From positions 17,400 through 81,399 of the forward strand of contig NZ_JASLGE010000023.1 of the NCBI RefSeq assembly GCF_030150285.1: 64,000 nt of DNA, written 5' to 3'. Source of the stretch: Pseudomonas sp. (GTDB lineage Bacteria > Pseudomonadota > Gammaproteobacteria > Pseudomonadales > Pseudomonadaceae). How positions within the stretch are numbered: position 1 is the stretch's first letter; every line of letters starts with the position of its first letter. A program made the position numbers and the translations under genes. Of this stretch, positions 1-8,619 are shown one piece after another. The notes beneath the pieces are model-generated. The model was not told the DNA's origin. It ran no database searches and saw only the letters and a program-made list of their open reading frames with translations.

Positions 1-350
1 GTGCTTTTCAGGTGACGCGGCGAGATGGCCACCGTGCTTTCGGTCTGCTTGGTGAACGAGTACACCGTTGCCGTCAGCAGGTTTTCAGTCAGAGTCAGGG
101 ACTGATGCTTACGCGCGAAAATCACCGGAACACCCAGTATCAGGCCCGTCATCACGGCCGGGGCGATACCCGAGGCTTCAATGGTGACGATCTTGGTGAT
201 GCCCGCATCTTTGAACAAACGCGCGAACTCAGCGCCGATTTCTTGCATCAGTTTCGGGTCGATCTGATGGTTCAAAAAGGCGTCGACCTTCAAAACCTGA
301 TCGGAAAGCACGATGCCTTCTTCGCGAATTTTCTTGTGCAGTGCTTCCAA
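1..350 (-). CDS. xpt: Xanthine phosphoribosyltransferase, 5' part (3' end outside window)
   Basis: Purine salvage enzyme converting xanthine and PRPP to XMP in the cytosol. About the first 116 residues are present. The reading begins MEALHKKIREEG and continues through the segment FLNHQIDPKLMQEIGAEFA and TIEASGIAPAVMTGL to SFTKQTESTVAISPRH, which I recognise as Xpt of the type I phosphoribosyltransferase fold. The start is a TTG at 350-348 preceded by a GAGGA Shine-Dalgarno about 8 nt upstream; no ATG fits this N-terminus. The gene runs off the left edge. It is oriented like rep, about 60 bp beyond the rep stop codon, the same neighbourhood as in P. aeruginosa. Confidence 0.9.
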   Translation of the reverse strand, partial: MEALHKKIREEGIVLSDQVLKVDAFLNHQIDPKLMQEIGAEFARLFKDAGITKIVTIEASGIAPAVMTGLILGVPVIFARKHQSLTLTENLLTATVYSFTKQTESTVAISPRHLKS

Positions 351-406
351 CGTAACGTCCTCAAGTAGCGCCTATGCGCTGAAGGTAGGGTAAAAAATAG
401 TCGATT

Positions 407-2416
407 TTAGCGTTTTAGCATCGCGCGTATATCAGCCAATGCTGTATTTCCGCGAACCGCTTTAACTTCGGTAGGGGTGTCGTCGTTGCCTTCCCAGGCG
501 AGATCGTCCGGTGGCAACTCATCAAGGAAGCGGCTCGGCGCGCAATCGATGATCTCACCGTACTGCTTGCGCTTGGCCGCAAAGGTAAATGCCAGCGTCT
601 GACGCGCACGGGTAATGCCCACGTAGGCCAACCGGCGCTCTTCTTCGATGGTGTCCGCTTCAATACTGGAGCGGTGCGGCAGAATCTCTTCTTCCATGCC
701 CATGATGAACACGTAGGGAAATTCCAGGCCTTTGGACGCGTGCAACGTCATCATTTGCACGCCTTCGGCACCGTCTTCCTCTTCCTGCTGGCGCTCCAGC
801 ATGTCACGCAGCACCAACTTGCCGATGGCTTCTTCAACCGTCATGGCCCCGTCTTCGTCTTTCTCGAGCGTATTTTTCAACGCCTCGACCAAAAACCAGA
901 CGTTGGACATACGGTAGTCTGCGGCTTTATCGCTGGAGCTGTTGGTCCGTAGCCAATTTTCGTAGTCGATGTCCATGATCATGCTGCGCAGCGCCGCAAT
1001 CGGGTCTTCGCCCGAGCAGTGCTCGCGAACACGGTCCATAAACCGTTTAAACCGTACCAACCGGTCGGTGTAGCGGGCGTCCAGATGCTCACCCAGCCCG
1101 ATCTCGTCGGTGGCGGCGTACATCGAGATTTTTCGTTCGGTGGCGTAGTTACCCAGCTTTTCCAGCGTGGTCGACCCGATCTCGCGACGCGGGACGTTGA
1201 TCACCCGCAGGAAGGCGTTGTCGTCATCCGGGTTCACGATCAGCCGGAAATAGGCCATCAGGTCTTTGACTTCCTGGCGACCGAAAAAGCTGTTACCCCC
1301 CGAAAGACGGTAAGGAATCTGATGGTGCTGCAGTTTCAGCTCAATCAGCTTGGCCTGGTAGTTACCGCGATAGAGGATCGCGAAATCGCTATAAGGCCGG
1401 TCCGTACGCAAGTGCAAGGTGAGGATTTCAACCGCCACACGCTCGGCTTCGGCGTCTTCATTGCGGCAGCGAATGACCCGGATCTCGTCACCGTGGCCCA
1501 TTTCACTCCATAACTGCTTTTCGAACGCGTGCGGGTTGTTGGCGATCAAGACGTTGGCGCAGCGCAGAATACGGCTGGTGGAGCGGTAGTTCTGCTCCAG
1601 CATTACCACTTTCAGCGACGGGTAATCGTCCTTGAGCAGCATCAGGTTTTCCGGGCGAGCACCGCGCCACGCGTAGATCGACTGGTCGTCGTCGCCTACC
1701 ACGGTGAACTGGTTGCGCTTGCCTATCAGGTACTTCACCAGCAAATACTGGCTGGCATTGGTGTCCTGATATTCGTCTACCAGCAGGTAACGCACCTTGT
1801 TCTGCCATTTTTCAAGAATGTCGGCATGTTCTTCAAACAACTTCACCGGAAGCAGGATCAGGTCGTCAAAATCCACGGCGTTATAGGCTTTGAGCGTGCG
1901 CTGGTAGTGGGTATAGACGATGGCCGCCGTCTGCTCCTTGGGGTTGCGCGCATTTTCCAGGGCCTGGGGCGGCAGGATCAGGTCGTTTTTCCACGAACCG
2001 ATCATGTTCTTGATTTCATCGACCCCGTCGTCGCCCGAGTATTCCTTTTGCATGATGTCGGCCATCAGCGCCTTGACGTCCGCTTCGTCAAAGATCGAAA
2101 ACCCCGGCTTATAGCCCAGCCGCGCGTGTTCCTTGCGAATGATGTTCAGCCCCAGGTTGTGGAACGTACACACCGTCAGCCCGCGACCCTCACCCTTTTT
2201 AAGCAGCGAGCCCACCCGCTCCTTCATCTCGCGCGCCGCCTTGTTGGTAAAGGTCATGGCGACAATGTACTGGGCGCGAATGCCACAATTCTGAATCAGA
2301 TGCGCGATTTTTCGGGTAATAACGCTGGTTTTGCCGGAGCCAGCGCCGGCGAGCACCAAAAGAGGGCCGCCGACGTAGCTCACGGCTTCTTGCTGCCGGG
2401 GATTGAGTCGGGACAT
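407..2416 (-). CDS. rep: ATP-dependent DNA helicase Rep
   Basis: Superfamily 1 (UvrD-like) 3'-5' helicase that helps replication forks past protein blocks. At 669 aa it matches the length of E. coli Rep. Visible motifs in order: an N-terminal Q-motif region (SRLNPRQQEAV), Walker A AGAGSGKT near residue 25, DEYQDTN (Walker B), VVGDDDQSIYAWRGA, the LEQNYRS motif, MTLHASKGLEF near residue 560 and the arginine-finger motif RRLAYVGITRARQ near 590. The start is ATG at 2416. Housekeeping gene with normal composition. Confidence 0.97.
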   Translation of the reverse strand: MSRLNPRQQEAVSYVGGPLLVLAGAGSGKTSVITRKIAHLIQNCGIRAQYIVAMTFTNKAAREMKERVGSLLKKGEGRGLTVCTFHNLGLNIIRKEHARLGYKPGFSIFDEADVKALMADIMQKEYSGDDGVDEIKNMIGSWKNDLILPPQALENARNPKEQTAAIVYTHYQRTLKAYNAVDFDDLILLPVKLFEEHADILEKWQNKVRYLLVDEYQDTNASQYLLVKYLIGKRNQFTVVGDDDQSIYAWRGARPENLMLLKDDYPSLKVVMLEQNYRSTSRILRCANVLIANNPHAFEKQLWSEMGHGDEIRVIRCRNEDAEAERVAVEILTLHLRTDRPYSDFAILYRGNYQAKLIELKLQHHQIPYRLSGGNSFFGRQEVKDLMAYFRLIVNPDDDNAFLRVINVPRREIGSTTLEKLGNYATERKISMYAATDEIGLGEHLDARYTDRLVRFKRFMDRVREHCSGEDPIAALRSMIMDIDYENWLRTNSSSDKAADYRMSNVWFLVEALKNTLEKDEDGAMTVEEAIGKLVLRDMLERQQEEEDGAEGVQMMTLHASKGLEFPYVFIMGMEEEILPHRSSIEADTIEEERRLAYVGITRARQTLAFTFAAKRKQYGEIIDCAPSRFLDELPPDDLAWEGNDDTPTEVKAVRGNTALADIRAMLKR

Positions 2417-2611
2417 GACGAGGTCAGGAGTCGCTTGTAAAAAGGGCGGGCATTTTAACAGGCTGAGCAGATATTGCCGCCTCTGTGCGACAGTGTGACG
2501 TCACTCTCTATCTAAATTTGCCGCTTTTGTTACTTTGACGCAGGATGACTGACTGTTTTGCGTCTACCGTTCGGTATGCGTTAGCCACATGTATGAGTAA
2601 TCGGGTCTCAT

Positions 2612-2639
2612 TTGCCATTACTTGACGGCACGTCATAAT
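2612..2639 (+). promoter_or_regulatory. Candidate sigma-70 promoter of proE
   Basis: TTGCCA (2612-2617) and CATAAT (2634-2639) are separated by 16 bp, which would give a leader of about 33 nt before the TTG start at 2679. Position and spacing are good but this is unaided pattern matching. The rest of the 262-bp rep/proE interval also holds a perfect palindrome GTGACGTCAC at 2495-2504 of unknown meaning. Confidence 0.45.
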
Positions 2640-2678
2640 GCCTTTCGCCTGAATTTATGCAGAGTCTAGGGAGCTAGT

Positions 2679-4346
2679 TTGACTACGCATATCGAACCCT
2701 TGCGTTTGCTGCTACTGGCCAGAGAGCCGTCTTGGGCAGCGCTATTGCGTGAGTGTCTGGCACCAATGGGGAGCGCGGCCGTACTGATTTGCGCGCCAAC
2801 CTGGGAGTCCGTCAGCTATTTGTTCGAGAACGATCGAAACGCACTGCTCCTGACAACACCCGTGTTGCAACCTGCCACGGGGCGATGCCGCCTGCCCACG
2901 GTTCTGCTGCTCGACACCGAACCTGAAGTCCCGCCCCAAGGGGTCAGCGACTGGCTGGTCAACACCACCCTGAACACCGATGTTTTGCGCCGTTGCCTGC
3001 GCCATGCCCGCGAGCGCGGTGTGCTCGAACACACGCTGCAACGGCTCGCCGAAGAAGACCCGCTAACCGGCATCGCCAACCGCCAAGGCTTCCAGACCCT
3101 GCTGGCCGTGCGTTTGGCTGAAAACGAAGGGCGCGGCGTGGCACTCGGGCACTTGGACCTGGACAACTTCCGGCACGCCAATGACGCCTTGGGCCATCAA
3201 GCGGGTGACCGCCTGATCCTGCAAGTCGTGGCACGCCTCAGAGGCCAGCTTGAAGCCTGCGACCAACTGGCCCGACTGGGCAGCGATGAATTCGCCTTGC
3301 TGATTGATACCCGGCGCGCGCCGGAGCGGGCCGAATGGATGGCTGAGCGCATCACCGAAGTCATGGCCGAGCCTTACTGGATCGACGGCGAAAGCCTGCT
3401 GATTGGCAGCAGCCTGGGCATTGCGCATGCTCGCGCCAACGCCGGGGCGGACCCATTGATGTGGCATGCGCATATCGCCATGCAGCAGGCCAAAAGCACC
3501 CAAGGCTGTACTTACCATGTGTTTGATGAGCGTATCAACCGCAATGCCCGTAGCCTGGCCGACCTCGAAAGCGAGCTGCGCCGCGCCCTGCGCCGTGACG
3601 AACTGGAGCTGCATTATCAGCCGCGCCTTGATCTGGGCACGGGCAACATTGTCGGGCTTGAAGCCCTGGTGCGCTGGCGCCACAGCGAGCGCGGCTTGCT
3701 GGCACCCAGCGAATTTGTACCGTTGGCCGAGCAGAGCGGGCTGATCGTACCGCTGGGGTATTGGGTCATTTCACGGGCGCTGCGCGATATGCAGACGTTG
3801 CGCGAGCGCGGGCTGACCGCCTTACACATGGCGGTCAACCTGTCGTTCCGTCAGTTCCAGGACAGCCAGTTACTCTCAACCCTTAGCCGCCTCATCAGCG
3901 AGCGTGGTATTGAAGCCCAATGGCTGGAGTTTGAACTGACCGAAACGGCCGTGATGCGTCGCAGCGACCTGGTCAAGCAAACGATGGACGCCTTGGGGCG
4001 GCTTGGTGTGCGCTTTTCCCTGGATGACTTCGGTACCGGGTTCTCATCCTTTGTGCACCTCAATAGCTTGCCGATTGCACTGCTCAAGATCGACAAAAGC
4101 TTTGTGGGCGGCATGGAAAGCCGAGATGAAAACCGCAAACTGGTGCATGCCATGATCAACCTGGCCCACAACCTCCAGTTGCAAGTCGTCGCTGAAGGGG
4201 TGGAAACGCCCGAGCAACTGGCGCTTCTGCGCGATTTCGGGTGCGATCAGGTGCAGGGCTACTTCATCAGTAAGCCACTGCCGCTGGCAGAGCTGCTGGA
4301 ATTCCTGGCCCAAGGTACCCAACAACAGGTACCGCACGCGGTTTAA
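2679..4346 (+). CDS. proE: GGDEF-EAL cyclic-di-GMP phosphodiesterase, ProE-like
   Basis: 555 aa in three parts: a degenerate receiver-like N-terminus (1-125), a GGDEF domain (about 130-290) and an EAL domain (about 300-545). The GGDEF signature reads GSDEF, and the upstream inhibitory RxxD site is replaced by EACD. The EAL domain keeps its catalytic set: EALVRWRH, the Asn in AVNLSF, the Glu of LEFELTET, DDFGTG, the Lys of LLKIDKSF, AEGVET and QGYFISKPLP. It should therefore hydrolyse c-di-GMP. Position next to rep matches P. aeruginosa PA5295 (ProE), a phosphodiesterase that affects exopolysaccharide. The start is TTG 2679 with AGGGAG just upstream; no better ATG is near. Orthology rests on domain order and synteny. 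Confidence 0.85.
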   Translation: MTTHIEPLRLLLLAREPSWAALLRECLAPMGSAAVLICAPTWESVSYLFENDRNALLLTTPVLQPATGRCRLPTVLLLDTEPEVPPQGVSDWLVNTTLNTDVLRRCLRHARERGVLEHTLQRLAEEDPLTGIANRQGFQTLLAVRLAENEGRGVALGHLDLDNFRHANDALGHQAGDRLILQVVARLRGQLEACDQLARLGSDEFALLIDTRRAPERAEWMAERITEVMAEPYWIDGESLLIGSSLGIAHARANAGADPLMWHAHIAMQQAKSTQGCTYHVFDERINRNARSLADLESELRRALRRDELELHYQPRLDLGTGNIVGLEALVRWRHSERGLLAPSEFVPLAEQSGLIVPLGYWVISRALRDMQTLRERGLTALHMAVNLSFRQFQDSQLLSTLSRLISERGIEAQWLEFELTETAVMRRSDLVKQTMDALGRLGVRFSLDDFGTGFSSFVHLNSLPIALLKIDKSFVGGMESRDENRKLVHAMINLAHNLQLQVVAEGVETPEQLALLRDFGCDQVQGYFISKPLPLAELLEFLAQGTQQQVPHAV

Positions 4347-4367
4347 GGTGGGCGAGGCCGGCAGGCC

Positions 4368-5300
4368 TCAGGCCCACCAGTACCGCACAAGGTGAAAGAA
4401 AATCGGGGCGGCAAAACACACGGAGTCCAACCGATCCAGCATCCCGCCATGCCCTTCGATCATGTGCCCCCAATCCTTGACGCCCCGGTCGCGCTTGATC
4501 GCTGACATCACAATCCCGCCGGCAAACCCCAGCACGTTGATCAACAGTGCAATCAGGAACGACTGCCACACGTTAAATGGCGTGGCCCACCACAACGATG
4601 CGCCGACCAGCGAGGACAGCAGAACACCGCCAACAAACCCTTCAACCGTTTTGGACGGCGACAGGTTAGGGGCGATCTTGTGTTTACCGAACAGCTTGCC
4701 GCAGACGTACTGCAAGACGTCCGACAACTGCACCACAATCACCAGATAGGCGATCAACAGCAGGTTACGCCCCTCATAGCCGGCAATGTTCAGCGTCAAC
4801 AGTGCAGGCACGAATGACACGCAGAACACTGCAATCATCAACCCCCACTGCACTTTCGACGTGCGCTCCAGAAAGTGCGTACTGTCGCCTCCCAGAGACG
4901 CGAGGATCGGCAAAAGCAGGAACACATACACCGGAATAAAGATCGAGAACAGCCCGTACCAGTCCACATAGATCAGAACATATTGCAGCGGCAAGGCCAG
5001 ATAAAACGCAGCCGCCAGGGCAGGGTAGTCGCTGCGCCGTGTCGGGGTGAGGGTAAGAAACTCCCGCAGTGCATAGAAAGACACGGTGTAAAACAACAGG
5101 ATCACGGCACCGGAGCCAAGCCCAAAGGCGATGCCGATAACAACGACCATCACCCACCAGGCTTTGATGCGGGCATTGAGGTTATCGATCACAGGGTTCG
5201 CGACCCCATGAGTTCGTCTTTTCAGGACAAAGCCAGTCAGCGAGGCAAGCACCAGAATCGAACCCACCCCACCGAACAGCATCAACGTTTGAGCGTGCAT
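4368..5300 (-). CDS. CdsA-family phosphatidate cytidylyltransferase (YnbB-like)
   Basis: 310-aa polytopic membrane protein that would make a CDP-lipid from phosphatidate and CTP. The C-terminal CdsA signature is clear: SPSKTVEGFVGG near residue 205, then KRDRGVKDWG and GHGGMLDRLDS with the metal-binding Asp. Roughly eight hydrophobic segments are visible. I place the start at ATG 5300, one base after the stop codon of the acyltransferase gene upstream, because the longer open frame would overlap that gene by about 100 bp. Last gene of the leftward lipid operon. This is probably a paralogue rather than the essential housekeeping cdsA, which lies in the bam/lpx cluster in Pseudomonas. Confidence 0.87.
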   Translation of the reverse strand: MHAQTLMLFGGVGSILVLASLTGFVLKRRTHGVANPVIDNLNARIKAWWVMVVVIGIAFGLGSGAVILLFYTVSFYALREFLTLTPTRRSDYPALAAAFYLALPLQYVLIYVDWYGLFSIFIPVYVFLLLPILASLGGDSTHFLERTSKVQWGLMIAVFCVSFVPALLTLNIAGYEGRNLLLIAYLVIVVQLSDVLQYVCGKLFGKHKIAPNLSPSKTVEGFVGGVLLSSLVGASLWWATPFNVWQSFLIALLINVLGFAGGIVMSAIKRDRGVKDWGHMIEGHGGMLDRLDSVCFAAPIFFHLVRYWWA

Positions 5301-5301
5301 A

Positions 5302-5922
5302 TCACGAGTGCTCCGGAGCGAGGGCGAGCAGGGCGTCGCGGGCACGGGCAAGAAACACCGCCTTGTCTTCAGACGCGTCCAACTGCAAGGGCGCGCCAAA
5401 GTGTGTGGTGCACAGCAACGGCAGGGGCAAAAAGCGGCCTTTGGGCATCACCCTGTTGAGGTTAGAGATCCAGACCGGGACCAACTGTGCTTGCGGGTGG
5501 CTTTTAGCCAAGTGATAAAGCCCGCTTTTAAACGCCAGCAGCCCCTCTTCCAGGTTACGGGTACCTTCCGGAAAAATGATCAGCGAATCGCCAGCTTCCA
5601 GTGCGTTTTCCATCGACTGCAGGGGGTTATCGGCAAAGTCTTTGCGCTCGCGATCGACCAACACGCCGTTGAAAACCTGGGTAATGATGTAGCGGCGCAC
5701 CGCCGTTTTCTGCCAGTAATCACTCCCCGCCACGGGCCGTGTGAGTGCCCGCAAGCTGGAAGGCAAAGAGGACCACAGCAGCACAAAATCACCGTGACTG
5801 CTGTGGTTGGCAAAGTAGATACGCTGCACAGGTACCGGCGCGCACCCCAACCACAAACTGCGCGCACCCGTCACGGTGCGGGCCGCCGAGGTCATTAAAG
5901 TGGCCACAACGCGCTCCAACAT
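5302..5922 (-). CDS. PlsC-family 1-acylglycerol-phosphate acyltransferase
   Basis: 206 aa, the size of compact PlsC/LPLAT enzymes that acylate lysophosphatidate to phosphatidate at the inner membrane. The HX4D catalytic motif is present as NHSSHGDF near residue 39, and the substrate-binding block FPEGTRN near 120. A hydrophobic N-terminus could anchor it. ATG 5922 has a very strong Shine-Dalgarno (GAGGAGG). It sits between the hydrolase-methyltransferase fusion (82 bp away) and the cytidylyltransferase (1 bp away). A product feeding directly into the next enzyme fits a shared pathway. Confidence 0.88.
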   Translation of the reverse strand: MLERVVATLMTSAARTVTGARSLWLGCAPVPVQRIYFANHSSHGDFVLLWSSLPSSLRALTRPVAGSDYWQKTAVRRYIITQVFNGVLVDRERKDFADNPLQSMENALEAGDSLIIFPEGTRNLEEGLLAFKSGLYHLAKSHPQAQLVPVWISNLNRVMPKGRFLPLPLLCTTHFGAPLQLDASEDKAVFLARARDALLALAPEHS

Positions 5923-6004
5923 AGGGGGTTCCTCCTCTTATAAATACCAGCCATGGGCTCACGAGAATGATGGCCAGCGTCACCGGCATAGGGGCATCGA
6001 ATGG

Positions 6005-7759
6005 TCAGGCTTTCTGCGCCAGAGACACGGTGAAAATTCCCCACTCATCGACTCGTTGGGTAATTTTTCGAAAGCCAGCAGCCTCCACCAGTTGATCCAT
6101 TTCTGCTTGGCTACGACGGCGCATAACCCACGGCAGCCCCTGACGGTGACTGGTGAGGACACGGGCGATCAGTTCCAATTGCGGGTGCCACGGCTGACCG
6201 GTGTAGACCAGGTAGCCGCCCGGCTCAACGGCATCGGCAAGCCCGGCCAAGGAGCCGCCAACCATCGCGTTATCCGCAAACAGTTCGTACAAGCCGGACA
6301 CGACTGCTAATGTCTGTTTCGCCTCCAGTGCAGCAAGACTCGACTGGTCAAACGCATCGCCTTTGATGAACTGTGCTCGATGAGCCAAACCCTTCTCACG
6401 AATCAGCGCACAGCCTTTCTCCACATTGATATCACTGTAATCGCGTAACAGGACTGACTCGGGCAGCGGCGTGACAGTGTCCAATGCATCAAGAATGTAA
6501 CGCCCGTGACCCGCGGCGATATCGACGAGATGGACTTCACGCCCTTCAAGTCGAAGCTTGGCCATCGCCAGGCGTAGCAGCTCTTCAATGTTCAACTTGC
6601 GCTGCCGAATGCCGAGCCAACCGATCGATTTCAGGTAATTGGCGTCGATCCTGCGCCCGAGTGCACCCTTGCCAGCCGGTTCGTTGCGATAGACGTAATC
6701 CAGGGTGCTACCGGAATCGAACCCGGTATCGAAACCCAATTTGATACCTTCGGACATCATTCCCCCCAACCGTAGGCTGGCTCGAGCCATGCGCCAATAC
6801 AGATCGCATAGTGAGTTGGGGACTAAAGGTGCGGCGAGAGCCTCTGACTCCGCACAGGTCGCGCCGATTTTGTCGGCGTCCAGCAAGGAGGCGCAGTCTA
6901 GGGAAGAGTCAAAATTGTGCAGGATAAAACGCTTGGTACTTTTCAAGGCAACGGCGCGATCACGCTCACCGAGCGTATCGTGGAAAAAGCCCGGCAAAAT
7001 GTGCAATTCCTTTTTCAGGCTGCCAAGGCGGTCGAAAAATTTCTGCTGAGGTTTGCGATGGACCACAAAGTCGGAACCGGAGATCAACAATTGAGTAGGC
7101 ACCTGAATCGCTTGAGCATCGGCAACAACCCGGTCGGCTGCTTCGCACACGCCTAGCAGCACATTCACTGAAATGGCTTGGGTGATCAGCGTGTCGGTGT
7201 TGTAAGACGCAACGCGCTCACGGTCATGACTGAGAAACCTTGCCTTCACATAACTACGGACGAAGAAGTTGCCGCGAAAGGTGCGCATGAGCGCTAGGCC
7301 GATACGGGCTAAAGGTAGGTAAAGTTTGACCTTGAACGCGGGCGAGGCAAGCACAAGGGCGCGAATTTTAGGCGCGTAATCATGAACCCAGGTGGCAACA
7401 ATCACTGCACCTACGCTTTGGGCTATCACCGCAAGGTTATCGGTGGCGATGCAATAGGTGGCGTCGATATGCTCGCAAAAGGTTTGGACATCTCGCACGC
7501 TCTTGGAAAAACTGGGGCTATCACCGCGAGCACCTGGGGATAGACCATGGCCGCGGGCGTCCCACGCGAAAAAATCGAACGTTGGAAGGTCTAGCTCTTC
7601 GACCAGATGAGCCATACGCCCCGAGTGTTCATGACCTCGATGAAACAACAAAATCGCTTTGCGCGGTTTATCGCTGCAAGGCACCGTGGGGGCCCAATGA
7701 CGATAGAAAAGCTCAACACCGTCATGGGTGCAAAACCTATGTTCCTGGTGTTCACGCAT
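6005..7759 (-). CDS. Alpha/beta hydrolase-SAM methyltransferase fusion (YnbC-like)
   Basis: 584 aa, two domains. Residues 1-300 are an alpha/beta hydrolase of the monoacylglycerol-lipase type: oxyanion strand LLFHRGHEHSGR, nucleophile elbow AQSVG (Ser near 115), acid in GSDFVV and catalytic His in GFFHDTLGE. Residues 360-584 are a class I methyltransferase with motif I DIAAGHGRY. Size and architecture match the E. coli YnbC family, annotated elsewhere as a bifunctional hydrolase/methyltransferase. Its natural substrate is unknown. It starts 10 bp after the CDP-alcohol phosphotransferase gene, so co-transcription is likely. The lipid context suggests it modifies or turns over the operon's product (inference). 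Confidence 0.85.
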   Translation of the reverse strand: MREHQEHRFCTHDGVELFYRHWAPTVPCSDKPRKAILLFHRGHEHSGRMAHLVEELDLPTFDFFAWDARGHGLSPGARGDSPSFSKSVRDVQTFCEHIDATYCIATDNLAVIAQSVGAVIVATWVHDYAPKIRALVLASPAFKVKLYLPLARIGLALMRTFRGNFFVRSYVKARFLSHDRERVASYNTDTLITQAISVNVLLGVCEAADRVVADAQAIQVPTQLLISGSDFVVHRKPQQKFFDRLGSLKKELHILPGFFHDTLGERDRAVALKSTKRFILHNFDSSLDCASLLDADKIGATCAESEALAAPLVPNSLCDLYWRMARASLRLGGMMSEGIKLGFDTGFDSGSTLDYVYRNEPAGKGALGRRIDANYLKSIGWLGIRQRKLNIEELLRLAMAKLRLEGREVHLVDIAAGHGRYILDALDTVTPLPESVLLRDYSDINVEKGCALIREKGLAHRAQFIKGDAFDQSSLAALEAKQTLAVVSGLYELFADNAMVGGSLAGLADAVEPGGYLVYTGQPWHPQLELIARVLTSHRQGLPWVMRRRSQAEMDQLVEAAGFRKITQRVDEWGIFTVSLAQKA

Positions 7760-7769
7760 CGCAAAACCC

Positions 7770-8390
7770 TTATGCCGAAAAAGAGGTTTTTTCTTCCTTG
7801 AGCCCTTGGCGCACCCGGTTGATCAGGGTGCAGGCAAGCAAGGCAGCGACCAGCCACATCACCGTGTCAAGCACGCCTGCACTGAGCCAGCCCAGCGCTA
7901 CGCCGAGCGCCATGACACCGAATACAAAGGCCCGATCACTCTTGCCCATGGGCCCGTCGTAACGCCGCGACGCCCCGACCATTGGCCCCAACACGCCGGC
8001 GTATTCGCTGAGCAGCGCAAGCAGGGTCACCAGCATCACGGGGAGCAGGCTGACGCCAGAAATCAGGGCGAACGGCAGGATCAGCGCGGTGTCAGCCACC
8101 ACGTCACACAGTTCATTGAGGTAAGCGCCGAGCGTCGACTGTTGGCCAAACTCCCGGGCGAGCATGCCGTCGATAGCATTCAGGGCCATGCGCACCACCA
8201 TCCACAGCGGGATGAGTGCAAACAGCCACGGGTAATGGGGGAAACCGGCAAGCAGCAGGCCGAGCAGCACAGAAACCACCCCTGCCAGCAGCGTGATCTG
8301 GTTAGCCGTTACACCGTGGTCGTAAAGGCGCTGAACCAGCGGGCGCAAAAGCCTCTGGAAAGCCGGTTTTAGCTGATAAATAGAAAGCAT
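7770..8390 (-). CDS. CDP-alcohol phosphotransferase family protein (YnbA-like)
   Basis: 206-aa integral membrane protein, about six transmembrane segments, of the family that joins a CDP-lipid to an alcohol with loss of CMP. The signature region near residues 70-100 reads NAIDG..AR then G...N...D. Compared with the family pattern DxxDGxxAR(x8)GxxxDxxxD, the first and third Asp are Asn while the second and fourth remain. First gene of the operon. The downstream cytidylyltransferase would provide its CDP-lipid substrate. The alcohol acceptor cannot be told from sequence. Confidence 0.83.
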   Translation of the reverse strand: MLSIYQLKPAFQRLLRPLVQRLYDHGVTANQITLLAGVVSVLLGLLLAGFPHYPWLFALIPLWMVVRMALNAIDGMLAREFGQQSTLGAYLNELCDVVADTALILPFALISGVSLLPVMLVTLLALLSEYAGVLGPMVGASRRYDGPMGKSDRAFVFGVMALGVALGWLSAGVLDTVMWLVAALLACTLINRVRQGLKEEKTSFSA

Positions 8391-8619
8391 CAGAACATTG
8401 CCTGAGTGGTCGAATGCCCATCAAAGGGCGGTAAAAATTCGGACCAACACGCTAGCAATTACATACGAGACGGGATGTAGGGTTATTCTGAAAGGGCCCC
8501 ATTCACCTCATACAAGGAGATAGAGTCCACTTCCTTGAGCGCTGTGGGCACTATGCTTTTGAACGCGAGAACACGCCTGTCATCGCGCCCAAAAGAGGTG
8601 AAAGGTGTGGCAGCCTGCG

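Noticed and set aside
2495..2504. Perfect palindrome GTGACGTCAC upstream of rep and proE
   Set aside because: Resembles half of a CRP/Vfr site, but the spacing is wrong (halves abut), and a 10-bp palindrome alone is weak evidence.
4347..4378. GC-rich hairpin between proE and the cytidylyltransferase gene
   Set aside because: GGTGGGC/GCCCACC arms are real but overlap the 3' end of the cytidylyltransferase coding sequence and no T run follows, so I did not call a terminator.
5789..5989. Small open frame beginning MPVTLAIILVSPWLVFI between the fusion gene and plsC
   Set aside because: A hydrophobic start could suggest a small membrane protein, but it runs through the Shine-Dalgarno and into plsC in another frame, and it has no clear ribosome site of its own.
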